NCBI RefSeq assembly: GCF_900129315.1
Contig: NZ_FQUS01000007.1
Location: forward strand, 177,298-241,297
Source: Fodinibius roseus
Lineage (GTDB): Bacteria > Bacteroidota > Rhodothermia > Balneolales > Balneolaceae
DNA: 64,000 bases
Reading direction: 5' to 3'
Part shown: positions 1 to 7,846 of the stretch, piece by piece
Position numbering within the stretch: the first letter of the stretch is position 1
How the letters are laid out: each line of letters starts with the position of its first letter
Notes under the pieces: generated by a model
What the model saw: only the letters and a program-made list of their open reading frames with translations
What the model was told of the DNA's origin: nothing
The model's database searches: none
Translations under genes and position numbers: made by a program

Positions 1-179
1 AGATGGCCAGTCCCAAAATGGGAATCCTGATCAACGATTACTTCACTTTCTGAGCCGGTTTGGGTCACTGTAGCTTCGTGACTGTCCCCGTTCTGATCTA
101 TTGTTGCTTCGTTGCTCTGCGCAAATGCCAATGAACTGGTAAACAGCAGAACAAAGAGTAGTGTGGTTAATTTTTTCAT
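1..179 (-). CDS. Curlin-repeat protein, N-terminal part (window edge)
   Basis: The reading frame starts at an ATG (177-179) and runs off the left end, so only about 59 residues are seen. It begins with a Sec signal peptide almost identical to those of the next two genes (MKKLTTLLFVLLFTSSLAFAQ). Curlin-type repeats follow, with the pattern N-E-A-T-x-D-Q-x-G. By family, such proteins are secreted and polymerise into surface amyloid fibres. It is the third tandem paralogue downstream of csgE/csgF-like genes. The C-terminus and total repeat number cannot be judged. Confidence 0.8.
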   Translation of the reverse strand, partial: MKKLTTLLFVLLFTSSLAFAQSNEATIDQNGDSHEATVTQTGSESEVIVDQDSHFGTGH

Positions 180-265
180 AATAGTATGTATTTAATTGTG
201 CGTAGTAAAATAGTTAGGGAATAAGAGAGGGAAGGCTTACCACGCCTTCCCTGTGAATTTGATTT

Positions 266-1102
266 TTATATTCCGCCTCCGCTTGACTGCATTACATCAG
301 CCGTATTATTATCGCCTGTCTGGGTTACTGAACTTGAATGGCCATTACCCCATTGTTCCTGGTTTGACCAATTGCCCATACCCTCTTGGGATACAGTAGC
401 ATTTAGGTTTCTTCCATTTCCTAACTGCCAGGCTTCGTTGTCATCACCAAGCTGAATAACTTCTGCATTATTACTGTGGCTTGATCCATGTCCTGTGAAG
501 TCCTGGGAAGCATAGTTCCCTATACCATTTTGATCTATGAGTATAATGTCACCCATGTACCCATTATTGGATCCGCTAAGATTCTGATCAGCTTCGTTGG
601 ACTCGCCATCCTGATATACTTCTCCCTGATTATGAGATCCACTCGCATCCTGAGTTGCGATATTTGACGATCCATACTGTTCTGCGGTCAAGCTTAAAGT
701 ATATCCACTACCGGTAGACTGGCTCAGTGTATTTTCAGAACCATCTTGAAGTCCCCAAACACTTTGTCCACTATTAGAGCTGGGAGCATTTTGTGTTTGA
801 GTAGCTTCATTGCTATTCCCATTCTGTTCGATATAGGCAGAGTTTAAAAAATTATCTCCGCCACCAGTTTGGCTTTGGGAAACAGTTGCAATATTACCAG
901 TACCGAATTGCAGTACATCCGATTCCTGTGCTCCACTATTATTTGTAAACTGATCTACATCAGCTTCATTGGTGGAACCCACTTGTTCTACATATGAGTC
1001 CTGATTATCTCCTTCTTGATCTACAGTTGCTTCGTTGCTCTGTGCAAATGCCATTGTACTGGCAAACACCAGAACAAAGAGTAATGTGGTTAGTTTTTTC
1101 AT
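266..1102 (-). CDS. Curlin-repeat (CsgA/CsgB-like) amyloid fibre subunit
   Basis: A 278-residue protein with a 21-residue Sec signal peptide (cleavage after AFA). The rest is made of degenerate repeats rich in Q, N, G and S with the core A-x-V-x-Q-x-G-x-x-N, the pattern of curlin repeats that stack as beta-strand-loop-strand units. It is expected to be exported through a CsgG-type pore and to assemble as extracellular amyloid. Length is well above E. coli CsgA (about 150 residues), implying more repeats. The Q and N ladder is regular through most of the protein. CsgA and CsgB roles cannot be separated from sequence alone. Confidence 0.85.
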   Translation of the reverse strand: MKKLTTLLFVLVFASTMAFAQSNEATVDQEGDNQDSYVEQVGSTNEADVDQFTNNSGAQESDVLQFGTGNIATVSQSQTGGGDNFLNSAYIEQNGNSNEATQTQNAPSSNSGQSVWGLQDGSENTLSQSTGSGYTLSLTAEQYGSSNIATQDASGSHNQGEVYQDGESNEADQNLSGSNNGYMGDIILIDQNGIGNYASQDFTGHGSSHSNNAEVIQLGDDNEAWQLGNGRNLNATVSQEGMGNWSNQEQWGNGHSSSVTQTGDNNTADVMQSSGGGI

Positions 1103-1194
1103 AATCTTTAATTGTTTTATTTGAATAATTATGTAAGTAAGGGATTGATAAGGAAAGGAGTACTCTCTTCCCTGTAATCACCTATTATAGTCGA

Positions 1195-2016
1195 TTAGTT
1201 TTGGATGATAGAGGCACCATTATTACTACCAACCTGGCTGACGGATGCAGTATGGCCATTACCAGTTTGCATAACGTCCGCTACGTTGAGATTGCCATCC
1301 TGAACGATAAACTCAACAGTGCTGGCACCGTCTTGATCAATACGCATTTCATTGTCATTACCAAATTGGATCAGACCTTGGCCGCCTTCGATATTTCCGC
1401 GGAAGAAGTTACTGTTAACCCCGGTTATCATCTTGCTTTCTGTACCGGCAGCAGCACCACCGTTTTGAGTGATATCCATGGAGTTTCCTTCCCCTTCCTG
1501 GTAAGCGCCAGGACCATTGGAACTAAAAGCACCAACGGAGTTGGCACCATCCATTTGATCAATGAGAATGGTGTTGCCTGAACCACCCGAAGGGCTTACC
1601 TGTGCTTCAATGTTGGCAACGTCGTCACCGTCTTGGTAAATGGTAGCATTGTTCTCAGAACCTGCCTGATCAGCATCCCAAACTCCATTTCCGTCATTGG
1701 TTTGGGAAATTGTGATACTACCACCCTGACTTTCTGCAGCATTTGAACCCTGTTCTGCATGTGACTTCACAAGGTTGTCATCACCATCCTGCGTGACACC
1801 AAACCAGTTTCCTCCGCCTAATTGGTTCAGGCGTTCCACGGTGTTGTCGTTACCTATTTGATTTATGGAAGCTTCATTCATAGCCCCCGAAGTATAGGTC
1901 TGATTTACCGTAGCGTTGTTGTCATTACCATCTTGATCAACAGTAGCGTCATTCTGGGCGTATGCCATCGAGCTGGCAAACACCAGAACAAAAAGTAGTG
2001 TTGTTAGCTTCTTCAT
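1195..2016 (-). CDS. Curlin-repeat (CsgA/CsgB-like) amyloid fibre subunit
   Basis: A 273-residue secreted protein, paralogue of the gene at 266-1102. The signal peptide (MKKLTTLLFVLVFASSMAYAQ) is nearly identical to its neighbours, while the repeats have diverged. Units such as A-T-V-D-Q-D-G-N-D-N-N-A are clear in the first 60 residues and again near the C-terminus (V-A-D-V-M-Q-T-G-N-G). A glycine- and serine-rich, less regular stretch fills the middle, around residues 125-205. It is the first fibre gene after csgF, separated from it by a 315-base spacer with two strong hairpins, so it may be expressed at a different level from the assembly genes. Confidence 0.85.
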   Translation of the reverse strand: MKKLTTLLFVLVFASSMAYAQNDATVDQDGNDNNATVNQTYTSGAMNEASINQIGNDNTVERLNQLGGGNWFGVTQDGDDNLVKSHAEQGSNAAESQGGSITISQTNDGNGVWDADQAGSENNATIYQDGDDVANIEAQVSPSGGSGNTILIDQMDGANSVGAFSSNGPGAYQEGEGNSMDITQNGGAAAGTESKMITGVNSNFFRGNIEGGQGLIQFGNDNEMRIDQDGASTVEFIVQDGNLNVADVMQTGNGHTASVSQVGSNNGASIIQN

Positions 2017-2331
2017 AGTATGTGTCCTCTTTTTTATTAAAGTTAGCTTATATTAAGCTATTCCGATTATTCGGATTCAGATTTGGAAACTATTTCCAAA
2101 TCAAACAGGAGAGCAACAATGAAGAAGGCATGGCGTTGAACAATTATTAAAGAGTTCATAACTTGCTTTAAATAATATATTCAACGGGTGGCGTCAGATT
2201 TTTTCTGACTTCTGCAGGCAGTAATGCCTGCAGAAAGTTCCTCTGGCGCTGCCCTCTTTGTTTGTCTCATCTCCTATATTTTTCGCGCAATTTCATATTG
2301 TTTCGGGTTAATATTCCTATACAAGTTTCAA
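2017..2331. other. Spacer between csgF-like gene and first curlin gene
   Basis: A 315-base A/T-rich gap without a credible reading frame. Its main content is the pair of hairpins at 2193-2235. The bases just before 2016 are A/T-rich and could hold a separate promoter for the fibre genes, but no clear promoter could be picked out. Confidence 0.6.
2193..2235 (-). terminator. Two tandem hairpins, possible terminator or processing site
   Basis: Read on the minus strand, the first hairpin is a perfect 11-bp stem (TTCTGCAGGCA with TGCCTGCAGAA, loop of 4; positions 2210-2235). It is followed at once by a perfect 6-bp stem, GTCAGA-5-TCTGAC (2193-2209), with an all-A loop. It lies about 100 bases after the csgF-like stop. 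There is no clean U-run after the large stem, so it may attenuate or protect RNA ends rather than fully terminate. Confidence 0.5.
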
Positions 2332-2778
2332 TTAATTATTGCCTGAAAATTCTGATGGTATCGTAATACTTGTTGATTCTCCTGATAGTATATTCCGTAT
2401 ATCTATGCTTACCCCGTCGGGCCCCGGGTTTACATTTATATTGAACTCCCCGAATTCATAACTGCTCTGTTCATCGAGGTTGATATTGTCTTCTCCAAAG
2501 CGATCCCCGATGATCTGTCGTGTAAGCTGTGACAGTACCTGACGCTGCAGCGATTCTTCAAAATTGGCCAGGGGGTCCCGGCTAAAACCCGAACGCCCTC
2601 CCTGGAATTTATTCTGCTGGTTGGCGGAGTTCATCAGCCAGCTGTAATTGGCATATGAGCCGCCAAAGGCAGGGTTTTTCGGCTGGTAAACGAAGTCCTG
2701 GGCTTTGGCGGTAGTCGAAATACCCAGTATTACACTAACCGATAGAATAAATGTGAGAGGTAATTTTTTTATATTCAT
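2332..2778 (-). CDS. csgF: CsgF-like curli assembly protein
   Basis: A 148-residue exported protein; signal peptide about residues 1-26 ending in AKA. The mature N-terminus D-F-V-Y-Q-P-K-N-P-A-F-G-G, followed by a L-M-N-S-A-N-Q-Q-N block, is the hallmark of CsgF, the factor that binds the CsgG pore and anchors the fibre nucleator at the cell surface. Length matches the family (about 138 in E. coli). It follows the LysM-CsgE gene by 22 bases, so the two are very probably co-transcribed. The C-terminal half is less conserved, as is usual. Confidence 0.88.
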   Translation of the reverse strand: MNIKKLPLTFILSVSVILGISTTAKAQDFVYQPKNPAFGGSYANYSWLMNSANQQNKFQGGRSGFSRDPLANFEESLQRQVLSQLTRQIIGDRFGEDNINLDEQSSYEFGEFNINVNPGPDGVSIDIRNILSGESTSITIPSEFSGNN

Positions 2779-2800
2779 AGTCTTTTTTTAAGTAATTAAA

Positions 2801-3559
2801 TTAATAGCCCGACAGCGAGTTCGATGTAGAACGCTGACGCAGGAGCGTTCGGTAGCAGACCCCCACGGCATACCGGGCCACTTTTTCGGTATAGGCGTAC
2901 TTGGGCTGAAGCCGGTTCTGGAATACCTTTTCATTATCGATGCTAATGGTAATCATGGTTCCCCGCGAGGGAGTAGGCTGCTCCGATATCGTGATCATAA
3001 AGTTGCCGGCCCCGGGGGGAGATTCCCAGTGCCGGTAAAAGATGTTGTAGAAATCAATGCCCATTTTGCTGCGGGTCTCGTCAAGTACCATGCCGTTAAT
3101 CGAGATGGTTGAACCCCGGTCGGAAGATGCTTTTTTCTGATGGACTTCAGCCTGTTGTTCCTGGGCAACTACTTTTTCAAAAGCCTCTCGAAATTCGCTG
3201 AGTTTTTTATCTGCTCTATTTTTCTGCGATTTATTCTCAGCTGGTATACGTCGCGTATTCTTTAAACTGTCACTGTTTTCAACAACAGAGCTATCCCGGT
3301 TAGATACAATTTCGTCCGGGATGGTGAGCGTTTGTCCGGTGTAGATGATATGAGAAGCATCAATTTTATTCGCATTGGCTTCATAGATTTTTTTCCAATA
3401 GCCGGAATTGCCAAAATCTTCCGCAATGCTCTTCAGGTTATCTCCGGCGTTGACGGTGTACCGGTAGGACCCGGTATCTTTTTGGTCCTGCGCATACAGC
3501 GTTGAGCCACACGCGATTATGCTAAAAAGAGATACAATGATGCTATATCTTAACCCCAT
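2801..3559 (-). CDS. csgE: LysM-CsgE fusion, curli secretion chaperone
   Basis: A 252-residue exported protein (signal peptide about 1-23) with two parts. Residues about 32-81 form a LysM domain (Y-T-V-x-A-G-D-N-L-K-S-I-A ... Y-T-G-Q-T-L-T-I-P), a peptidoglycan-binding fold. Residues about 152-242 match CsgE, the periplasmic cap and specificity factor of the CsgG pore (G-M-V-L-D-E-T-R-S-K-x-G-x-D-F-Y, then I-S-E-Q-P-T-P-S-R-G). A charged, low-complexity linker (85-150) joins them. E. coli CsgE has no LysM, so here the cap is probably tethered to the cell wall (inference). It is first in the visible curli operon. Confidence 0.85.
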   Translation of the reverse strand: MGLRYSIIVSLFSIIACGSTLYAQDQKDTGSYRYTVNAGDNLKSIAEDFGNSGYWKKIYEANANKIDASHIIYTGQTLTIPDEIVSNRDSSVVENSDSLKNTRRIPAENKSQKNRADKKLSEFREAFEKVVAQEQQAEVHQKKASSDRGSTISINGMVLDETRSKMGIDFYNIFYRHWESPPGAGNFMITISEQPTPSRGTMITISIDNEKVFQNRLQPKYAYTEKVARYAVGVCYRTLLRQRSTSNSLSGY

Positions 3560-4120
3560 AAATGAACGCCAACTAAGCTGTTATTTTGCCTGCGAAATTA
3601 TATAGTCTCTCAAGAGTTATATTGTCCGACAGTTACAACGAAGAACAATAATCAGGCTTGTCTTTCAAGTGAACATACTCGTACCCGATCGCTTTCGTTA
3701 CTGCTCAACTCTTGTTCCCGGATTTATTGATATCTATCTCTATTATTTTGATAAAAAGCCGGGATGAATATCTTTTTATTCGTTATTCAGGTCTATGGGA
3801 TGCAAAAAAGATGCCAGGTGTTAGTCACCGAGGTAATTCACCGCCTGTGGGTTTATAAACGGTTTTTATTATTCTCCCTTTTATAATAAGACAGCTGGAT
3901 CAGCCGGGTGAGTAAACATTTCACACTTCAGCATGTGTAGTATTAGGACAGGAGAGATTATACTTTCTTTAGCTTTTTCAAATAGGCTGGTTGGGTTGAA
4001 CGGGGTAGACTTCCGCTTTTCTTATACGAGGAGAGCGATAGAGGGTATTCACGCCTGTGAACCGTTGGCCTGATTGTGGGCTTGTATAGATCTGCAGGAA
4101 ATGGAAATGAACCAACACTT
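3560..4120. other. 561-base gene-free spacer
   Basis: Lies between the start of the LysM-CsgE gene and the stop of a membrane-protein gene, both on the minus strand. No credible coding frame on either strand and no clear repeat. It should carry the curli promoter; A/T-rich tracts are present, but neither a convincing operator nor a strong terminator stood out. Confidence 0.5.
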
Positions 4121-4528
4121 TTATGTATTATAGCTTACCGCGCGGTTCCAGTGCAGAGCAATGAAAAGGATAACGGCGCCGACTTCAAGAGATCGTCCCA
4201 CCAAAGTCGCGGAGGAAGGCACAATATCCAGGTACGAGGCACTGTTTACCAATATGCCTGTATTTAGCAGTGCTACCATTATTTTGGCCTTCAGAGGATT
4301 TCCCCGCGATCCGCTTTCCAGGTAGCGCGGCAATATCCAGTAGGCGGTCCCCATCGTCAACTGGATAATCCAGCCGAAAATGCTTACTTCAATATGGAGG
4401 GGGAGCAGCGTCCATGCGGGGGACAAGCCCGGGTAGGCTTTGCTGACAAGGATGAATGCCCCCATGAGGAAACCCGCAAACAGGTAGATCAATGAAGCTT
4501 TTATCATCCAGCGGCTGGGGGTTGGCAT
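4121..4528 (-). CDS. Small membrane protein, heme-copper-oxidase subunit I-like
   Basis: A 135-residue protein with about four hydrophobic helices. Helix 2 begins L-H-I-E-V-S-I-F-G-W-I-I-Q-L and runs into G-T-A-Y-W-I-L-P-R-Y. A histidine at a helix start followed by G-W and then a W-x-x-P turn recalls the first helices of heme-copper oxidase subunit I and NnrS-like proteins, but the protein is far too short to be an oxidase. It is the last gene of the 7564-4121 operon. The gene at 4581-5051 encodes a related protein, so they may form a pair. Function unknown; a heme-binding role in NO metabolism is inferred only from context. Confidence 0.6.
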   Translation of the reverse strand: MPTPSRWMIKASLIYLFAGFLMGAFILVSKAYPGLSPAWTLLPLHIEVSIFGWIIQLTMGTAYWILPRYLESGSRGNPLKAKIMVALLNTGILVNSASYLDIVPSSATLVGRSLEVGAVILFIALHWNRAVSYNT

Positions 4529-4580
4529 TTCTTTATGACCGTTTAAGCGTTATTGATTATTCTTTTCATTCTTCGTATCC

Positions 4581-5051
4581 CTATTTCCCACGGCCGGTGT
4601 TCTTTCTGGCTTGTTGCCGCTTTTTTTTGCGTTGCCTCCGCTGCTGCTCTTTTGACTGGATACGCGGCCATATTTCAATGATGTAGGTCAGTGCGGCCCC
4701 GGCCTGTGTTATGGCCGAGAGAGCGATCAGGACATTCCAGGCCGGATTTTGAGACAGATAGTTTAAAGGTTCGGCCACGGCCCGCAGCAGCAACCCCGCG
4801 TTCAGCATAATGAATGTCAGCCAGCCCCATTTCTGAGCCCGAAACCCCTCTTCCCGGTTTCGACCGGGAAACATCCACATGGACACTCCGAAGATGATCT
4901 GTGTGATCCAGCCAACCATCAGCAGATGCCAAAATAGAGGAACTAACCCGGGAAACTGTATCCCGTTAACTTCAGAGGCCAGTGCCAGTATTAATGCTGC
5001 TAAAAAGTAAATAAGTCCCGTTTTTATAAACAGTCGAGCTAATCGCGGCAT
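4581..5051 (-). CDS. Small membrane protein, paralogue of the adjacent gene
   Basis: A 156-residue protein with four predicted membrane helices and a very basic C-terminal tail (about residues 132-156, rich in R, K and Q). It shares with the 4121-4528 product the pattern F-W-H-L-L-M-V-G-W-I-T-Q-I-I-F-G followed by W-M-F-P-G: a histidine at the start of helix 2, G-W, then a turn with W and P. Its start overlaps the end of the DUF3565 gene by 13 bases, indicating translational coupling. Function unknown. It could pair with its paralogue as a membrane heme or quinone module, but no enzyme family is certain. Confidence 0.6.
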   Translation of the reverse strand: MPRLARLFIKTGLIYFLAALILALASEVNGIQFPGLVPLFWHLLMVGWITQIIFGVSMWMFPGRNREEGFRAQKWGWLTFIMLNAGLLLRAVAEPLNYLSQNPAWNVLIALSAITQAGAALTYIIEIWPRIQSKEQQRRQRKKKRQQARKNTGRGK

Positions 5052-5260
5052 GGCGGATCAAAATCCTGAGGTTTGTTGCGGTCGCATTTTTTACAGTTCA
5101 GCTCCTTGCCCAGCCGGCTTTTTCGTCCCTCTGCCGTTGTTGTCCAGGGGCGCAAGGTCCACGGCGGATTGTGGCGCACGTGCTGGTTATGACCGCATTT
5201 CAGTTCGGCAACCCATGCGTTTTCCTCATCTTTGTGATAACCGATAATCGGTTGCTTCAT
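5039..5260 (-). CDS. DUF3565 protein, small Cys/His-rich
   Basis: The ATG at 5258-5260 is preferred over the longer upstream frame because family similarity begins there (M-K-Q-P-I-I-G-Y-H-K-D-E) and because it starts 4 bases after the previous stop. The product has 73 residues. Conserved features are A-E-L-x-C-G-H-x-Q-H-V-R-H-x-P-P-W and, near the end, L-N-C-K-K-C-D. The Cys and His spacing suggests a bound metal such as zinc or iron (inference). The family is small and uncharacterised. It sits between a c-type cytochrome and two heme-oxidase-like membrane proteins. Confidence 0.75.
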   Translation of the reverse strand: MKQPIIGYHKDEENAWVAELKCGHNQHVRHNPPWTLRPWTTTAEGRKSRLGKELNCKKCDRNKPQDFDPPCRD

Positions 5261-5264
5261 ACCA

Positions 5265-5723
5265 TTATTTCCCGCCCTCCGAACGAGCCGATGAGATCGA
5301 TTCCCTGTAATTGGAGTGGCAATCCACGCATCCCTGCTGAACAATATGGTAATGATGCAAAATTTCCTGCATGTTTTGCTGTATCGCGGCCAATCGCATT
5401 GAATCAGCGTGATGATGTACGATCATGTCATATTTCACAAACTGTTTCATTTCCGTCCCCAGGGTCGATTTTACTACCTTTTTATCCTTTACAGTCATAG
5501 CAGGATGATCGGATATGTTACCCGCACTTTCTATAATCAGTTCAAAATTTTCGGTATAGATACCATTATCGACCTGATACATATTCGTTAATAATTGCTG
5601 CATCATGGGGACCAATGGCATGGTTTCTGGTTGGGGCGACTCTTCCCGGGGAGACAAGACCCATCCCGCGACGACAGAAGTAAAACCGACAAGAAAGGTT
5701 ATGATCAATAGGATATTTTTCAT
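5265..5723 (-). CDS. Periplasmic c-type cytochrome, cytochrome c'-like
   Basis: A 152-residue exported protein with an N-terminal hydrophobic anchor or signal (residues 1-21) and a mostly helical body. One heme-attachment motif, C-V-D-C-H, lies near the C-terminus (132-136), the arrangement of class II cytochromes (cytochrome c'). A histidine-rich stretch (H-H-H-A-D, H-H-Y-H) precedes it and could supply ligands. Cytochromes c' commonly bind NO, which fits the neighbouring globin. Next gene starts 4 bases on, previous gene ends 10 bases before. Redox partner unknown. Confidence 0.7.
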   Translation of the reverse strand: MKNILLIITFLVGFTSVVAGWVLSPREESPQPETMPLVPMMQQLLTNMYQVDNGIYTENFELIIESAGNISDHPAMTVKDKKVVKSTLGTEMKQFVKYDMIVHHHADSMRLAAIQQNMQEILHHYHIVQQGCVDCHSNYRESISSARSEGGK

Positions 5724-5733
5724 GTGATGGTGT

Positions 5734-5922
5734 TTATTGTTGAATTAACTGTTCAATGTCCAGCTTCTGTATGGCACTTATCGCCGCTTCCATGGCGCCT
5801 TCGGCACATAAGCCGCTCATCGAGGCCTCCTTAAAGCCTTCTCTGGCCGCCTCAATGCACGCCTGGCGAACCTTGCGGGCAAGTCGCTTGTCAGCCGCTG
5901 GTATTGGTTCATTTTTATTCAT
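5734..5922 (-). CDS. Small conserved protein next to globin, function unknown
   Basis: The ATG at 5920-5922 gives 62 residues. A longer upstream frame only mirrors the globin gene in another frame and is rejected. The protein is helical, with a basic N-terminus (A-D-K-R-L-A-R-K-V-R-Q) and the motif E-A-S-M-S-G-L-C-A-E-G-A-M-E. It contains two cysteines and no signal peptide. The start overlaps the globin stop by 8 bases, so translation is coupled. I recall similar short proteins labelled acetyltransferase, but 62 residues cannot form a GNAT fold. Best treated as an unknown globin partner. Confidence 0.6.
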   Translation of the reverse strand: MNKNEPIPAADKRLARKVRQACIEAAREGFKEASMSGLCAEGAMEAAISAIQKLDIEQLIQQ

Positions 5923-6313
5923 GATTATTCCGGTTATTTGATCGGCTGTACTTTCCCTCCATCTCCATGCGAACAGAGAAAGAGGATGCAATTTTGCCGG
6001 CCATCTCCTTGGCGTATTCTGCATTTTCTCCCCTGAAATGCTGGTCAGTGGTGGCCTCGAATAAACCATACCAGCGACTGAAATCTTCTTTTTTGACCGG
6101 CAGGGGCAGGTGCCGGCGAAAGGGGCGTCCCTTATAGCGCCGGGTCTGAAACAGCAAATTAGACCAAAAATCCACCATTTTGGGCAGGTGCTCTTCCCAG
6201 TCCACCTGCGCGAAATCATTGAAAATGTAGCCCAGCCGTTCATCCTGTTCAACGCTATGGTAAAAACTGTGGACTAATTTTTTTATGTCTTCGTCATCTT
6301 GAATATCGCGCAT
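5915..6313 (-). CDS. Group III truncated hemoglobin
   Basis: A 132-residue cytoplasmic globin. The block V-D-F-W-S-N-L-L-F-x-T-R-R-Y-K-G-R-P-F-R-R-H-L-P-L is diagnostic of group III truncated hemoglobins; His68 is the likely proximal heme ligand. F-Y-x-x-V-x-x-D-x-R-L-G-Y-I-F near residues 17-31 is the usual N-terminal signature. Such globins are linked to NO handling or peroxidase-like chemistry, but no single role is settled. It lies 10 bases after the large membrane-protein gene and overlaps the small gene downstream. An Rrf2-type operator heads this operon. Confidence 0.88.
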   Translation of the reverse strand: MRDIQDDEDIKKLVHSFYHSVEQDERLGYIFNDFAQVDWEEHLPKMVDFWSNLLFQTRRYKGRPFRRHLPLPVKKEDFSRWYGLFEATTDQHFRGENAEYAKEMAGKIASSFSVRMEMEGKYSRSNNRNNHE

Positions 6314-6322
6314 AATTGTTAG

Positions 6323-7564
6323 CTATTGTATGTTATTTTGGGATTGTATCATCTTAATCCAGTAAACAGTAATTGCAAGGGCCGGAAGCAGCGCCGCCGC
6401 TGCCAGTAAGTAGAAGATCCAGGAGCCGGTCCACATGGTCGGCCAAAGGGGCGTAGGGAGCAACAGGCTTCCGAGTACGATAACAATAGACCACACTATT
6501 CCGTTGAAAAACGAGTCGGGGATATTCACGGACCTGTGCCACCATGCCATGATCGCCAGGGTGAAGGCGCCAAGCAGTAACACGTGCAGGTAAAAAATCC
6601 GGAGCCCGTGATCGGAAAACAAAAATGAGGAGGGAAGAACCGAAGCCGTCAGCTGCATCAGTGCTTTAAGTCCCACCAGGGCGAGGGGCCAGATCCAGAT
6701 CGAACTTTTCCATCTGCCGGAGGAGCCGATGGCATATAAGGCCTGCAGTAGTCCGATTGCGGAGACCGCACCGCCCAGCCGGGCTGTCAGCAGCAGCGAC
6801 GGCGACAGCAGCGTTTCCGAAATTCCGTACGGGAACGTCAGGGGAGCGCCGATAGCGATGCATCCCAGCGAAAAGTTTTGTGAAACCGGCCAGTCGTCCG
6901 GCTCGACCGGTAGTTTCAGGATAAAAAGGGACAGCAGCGCCAGGACCACCCACCCTTCGGTAAAAGTGGCCAGGAAAAAATGAGTCAATCCTTTCATCAA
7001 AAGATGGTTCGCCGGGTCCACCGCCTGGACGACGGCCACGCTCCACGCCCCGAGGGAACTTATCAGTAGCATCGTCAGGGCCCCGTCGAACCATGTCCGG
7101 CTGGTTTTATCCCGCAGTGCCGGCCGGGCCTGCCAATAGCCCCGGATGAAGGCATACCAGCAGAGCATGACGAAGCCGGACAATATGACCGACAGGGGGA
7201 GGGAGGTTGCCCCTATAGCTACCGGGCGGTACCCGTATGCCAAAAAGAACGGGTAGGAAGCCAGGCCAAACAGCAGGGTACTCCCGACGGCACTTTTCAT
7301 CCGGGATGCCCCCCGCTGGCTGACGCCTCTTCCGCGGAGCATGCTATTTCGCATAATCAGGAACGGCAACGGTACCGCCCATCCAAAAAACATGAGGTGC
7401 GAGTGGGCGTGACGAATGTTCCCCAGGGAGAGGCCCCATTCGGGAAGCCAGTCAATCATTCCCAGCCGGTATAGAAAACCGGTCAGTGCCGCTAAGACAA
7501 AGGACGCCAGGGCGAGGTGCCACAACCATCCGATTCTTTTCAAGGTTTTACATTCCGATTGCAT
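6323..7564 (-). CDS. Polytopic membrane protein, NnrS/oxidase-subunit-I-like
   Basis: A 413-residue protein with about 12 hydrophobic helices. Near residues 50-60 it has I-R-H-A-H-S-H-L-M-F-F-G-W, a histidine cluster at a helix start of the kind that binds heme or copper in heme-copper oxidase subunit I and NnrS-like families. Further histidines occur in later helices (F-Y-L-H-V-L-L-L-G; W-W-H-R-S). Length is close to NnrS, a heme-copper membrane protein of NO stress. It is the first gene of the operon, with an Rrf2-type palindrome 87 bases upstream of its ATG. Assignment to NnrS proper is uncertain. Confidence 0.6.
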   Translation of the reverse strand: MQSECKTLKRIGWLWHLALASFVLAALTGFLYRLGMIDWLPEWGLSLGNIRHAHSHLMFFGWAVPLPFLIMRNSMLRGRGVSQRGASRMKSAVGSTLLFGLASYPFFLAYGYRPVAIGATSLPLSVILSGFVMLCWYAFIRGYWQARPALRDKTSRTWFDGALTMLLISSLGAWSVAVVQAVDPANHLLMKGLTHFFLATFTEGWVVLALLSLFILKLPVEPDDWPVSQNFSLGCIAIGAPLTFPYGISETLLSPSLLLTARLGGAVSAIGLLQALYAIGSSGRWKSSIWIWPLALVGLKALMQLTASVLPSSFLFSDHGLRIFYLHVLLLGAFTLAIMAWWHRSVNIPDSFFNGIVWSIVIVLGSLLLPTPLWPTMWTGSWIFYLLAAAALLPALAITVYWIKMIQSQNNIQ

Positions 7565-7650
7565 AGGGATACACTTCAGTCCGCCGCCGGTATCGCTGGC
7601 CCGGAGATGCCCGGTCCCTCCGATAAGTTCGTGACAGCTGCCTGTTCCAT

Positions 7651-7672
7651 TTTAAGAGTTTTATGTCTTAAT
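7651..7672. promoter_or_regulatory. Rrf2/NsrR-like operator before membrane-globin operon
   Basis: TTTAAGA-N8-TCTTAAT, a near-perfect inverted repeat with a single end mismatch. The spacer (GTTTTATG) is close to the copies at 10884 and 22350. It sits 87 bases before the ATG at 7564. Same arm sequence as the site in front of the Rrf2 regulator gene, which suggests that protein binds here (inference). Confidence 0.7.
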
Positions 7673-7846
7673 ATAACAATAATTTATTCCTCAATAAAAA
7701 ATTCAATAGTTGTCATGCAGGCAAGTTGTGGGGTTGGCTTCTTTATTGCCTCCATTGTGCATAAGACCTGGAAAGTACCGTTTGTGCAAGAACGCTGAAG
7801 GAACTAACTTTCGTTTGACACTCTTTCATGTCCGTTGACCGCGTTG

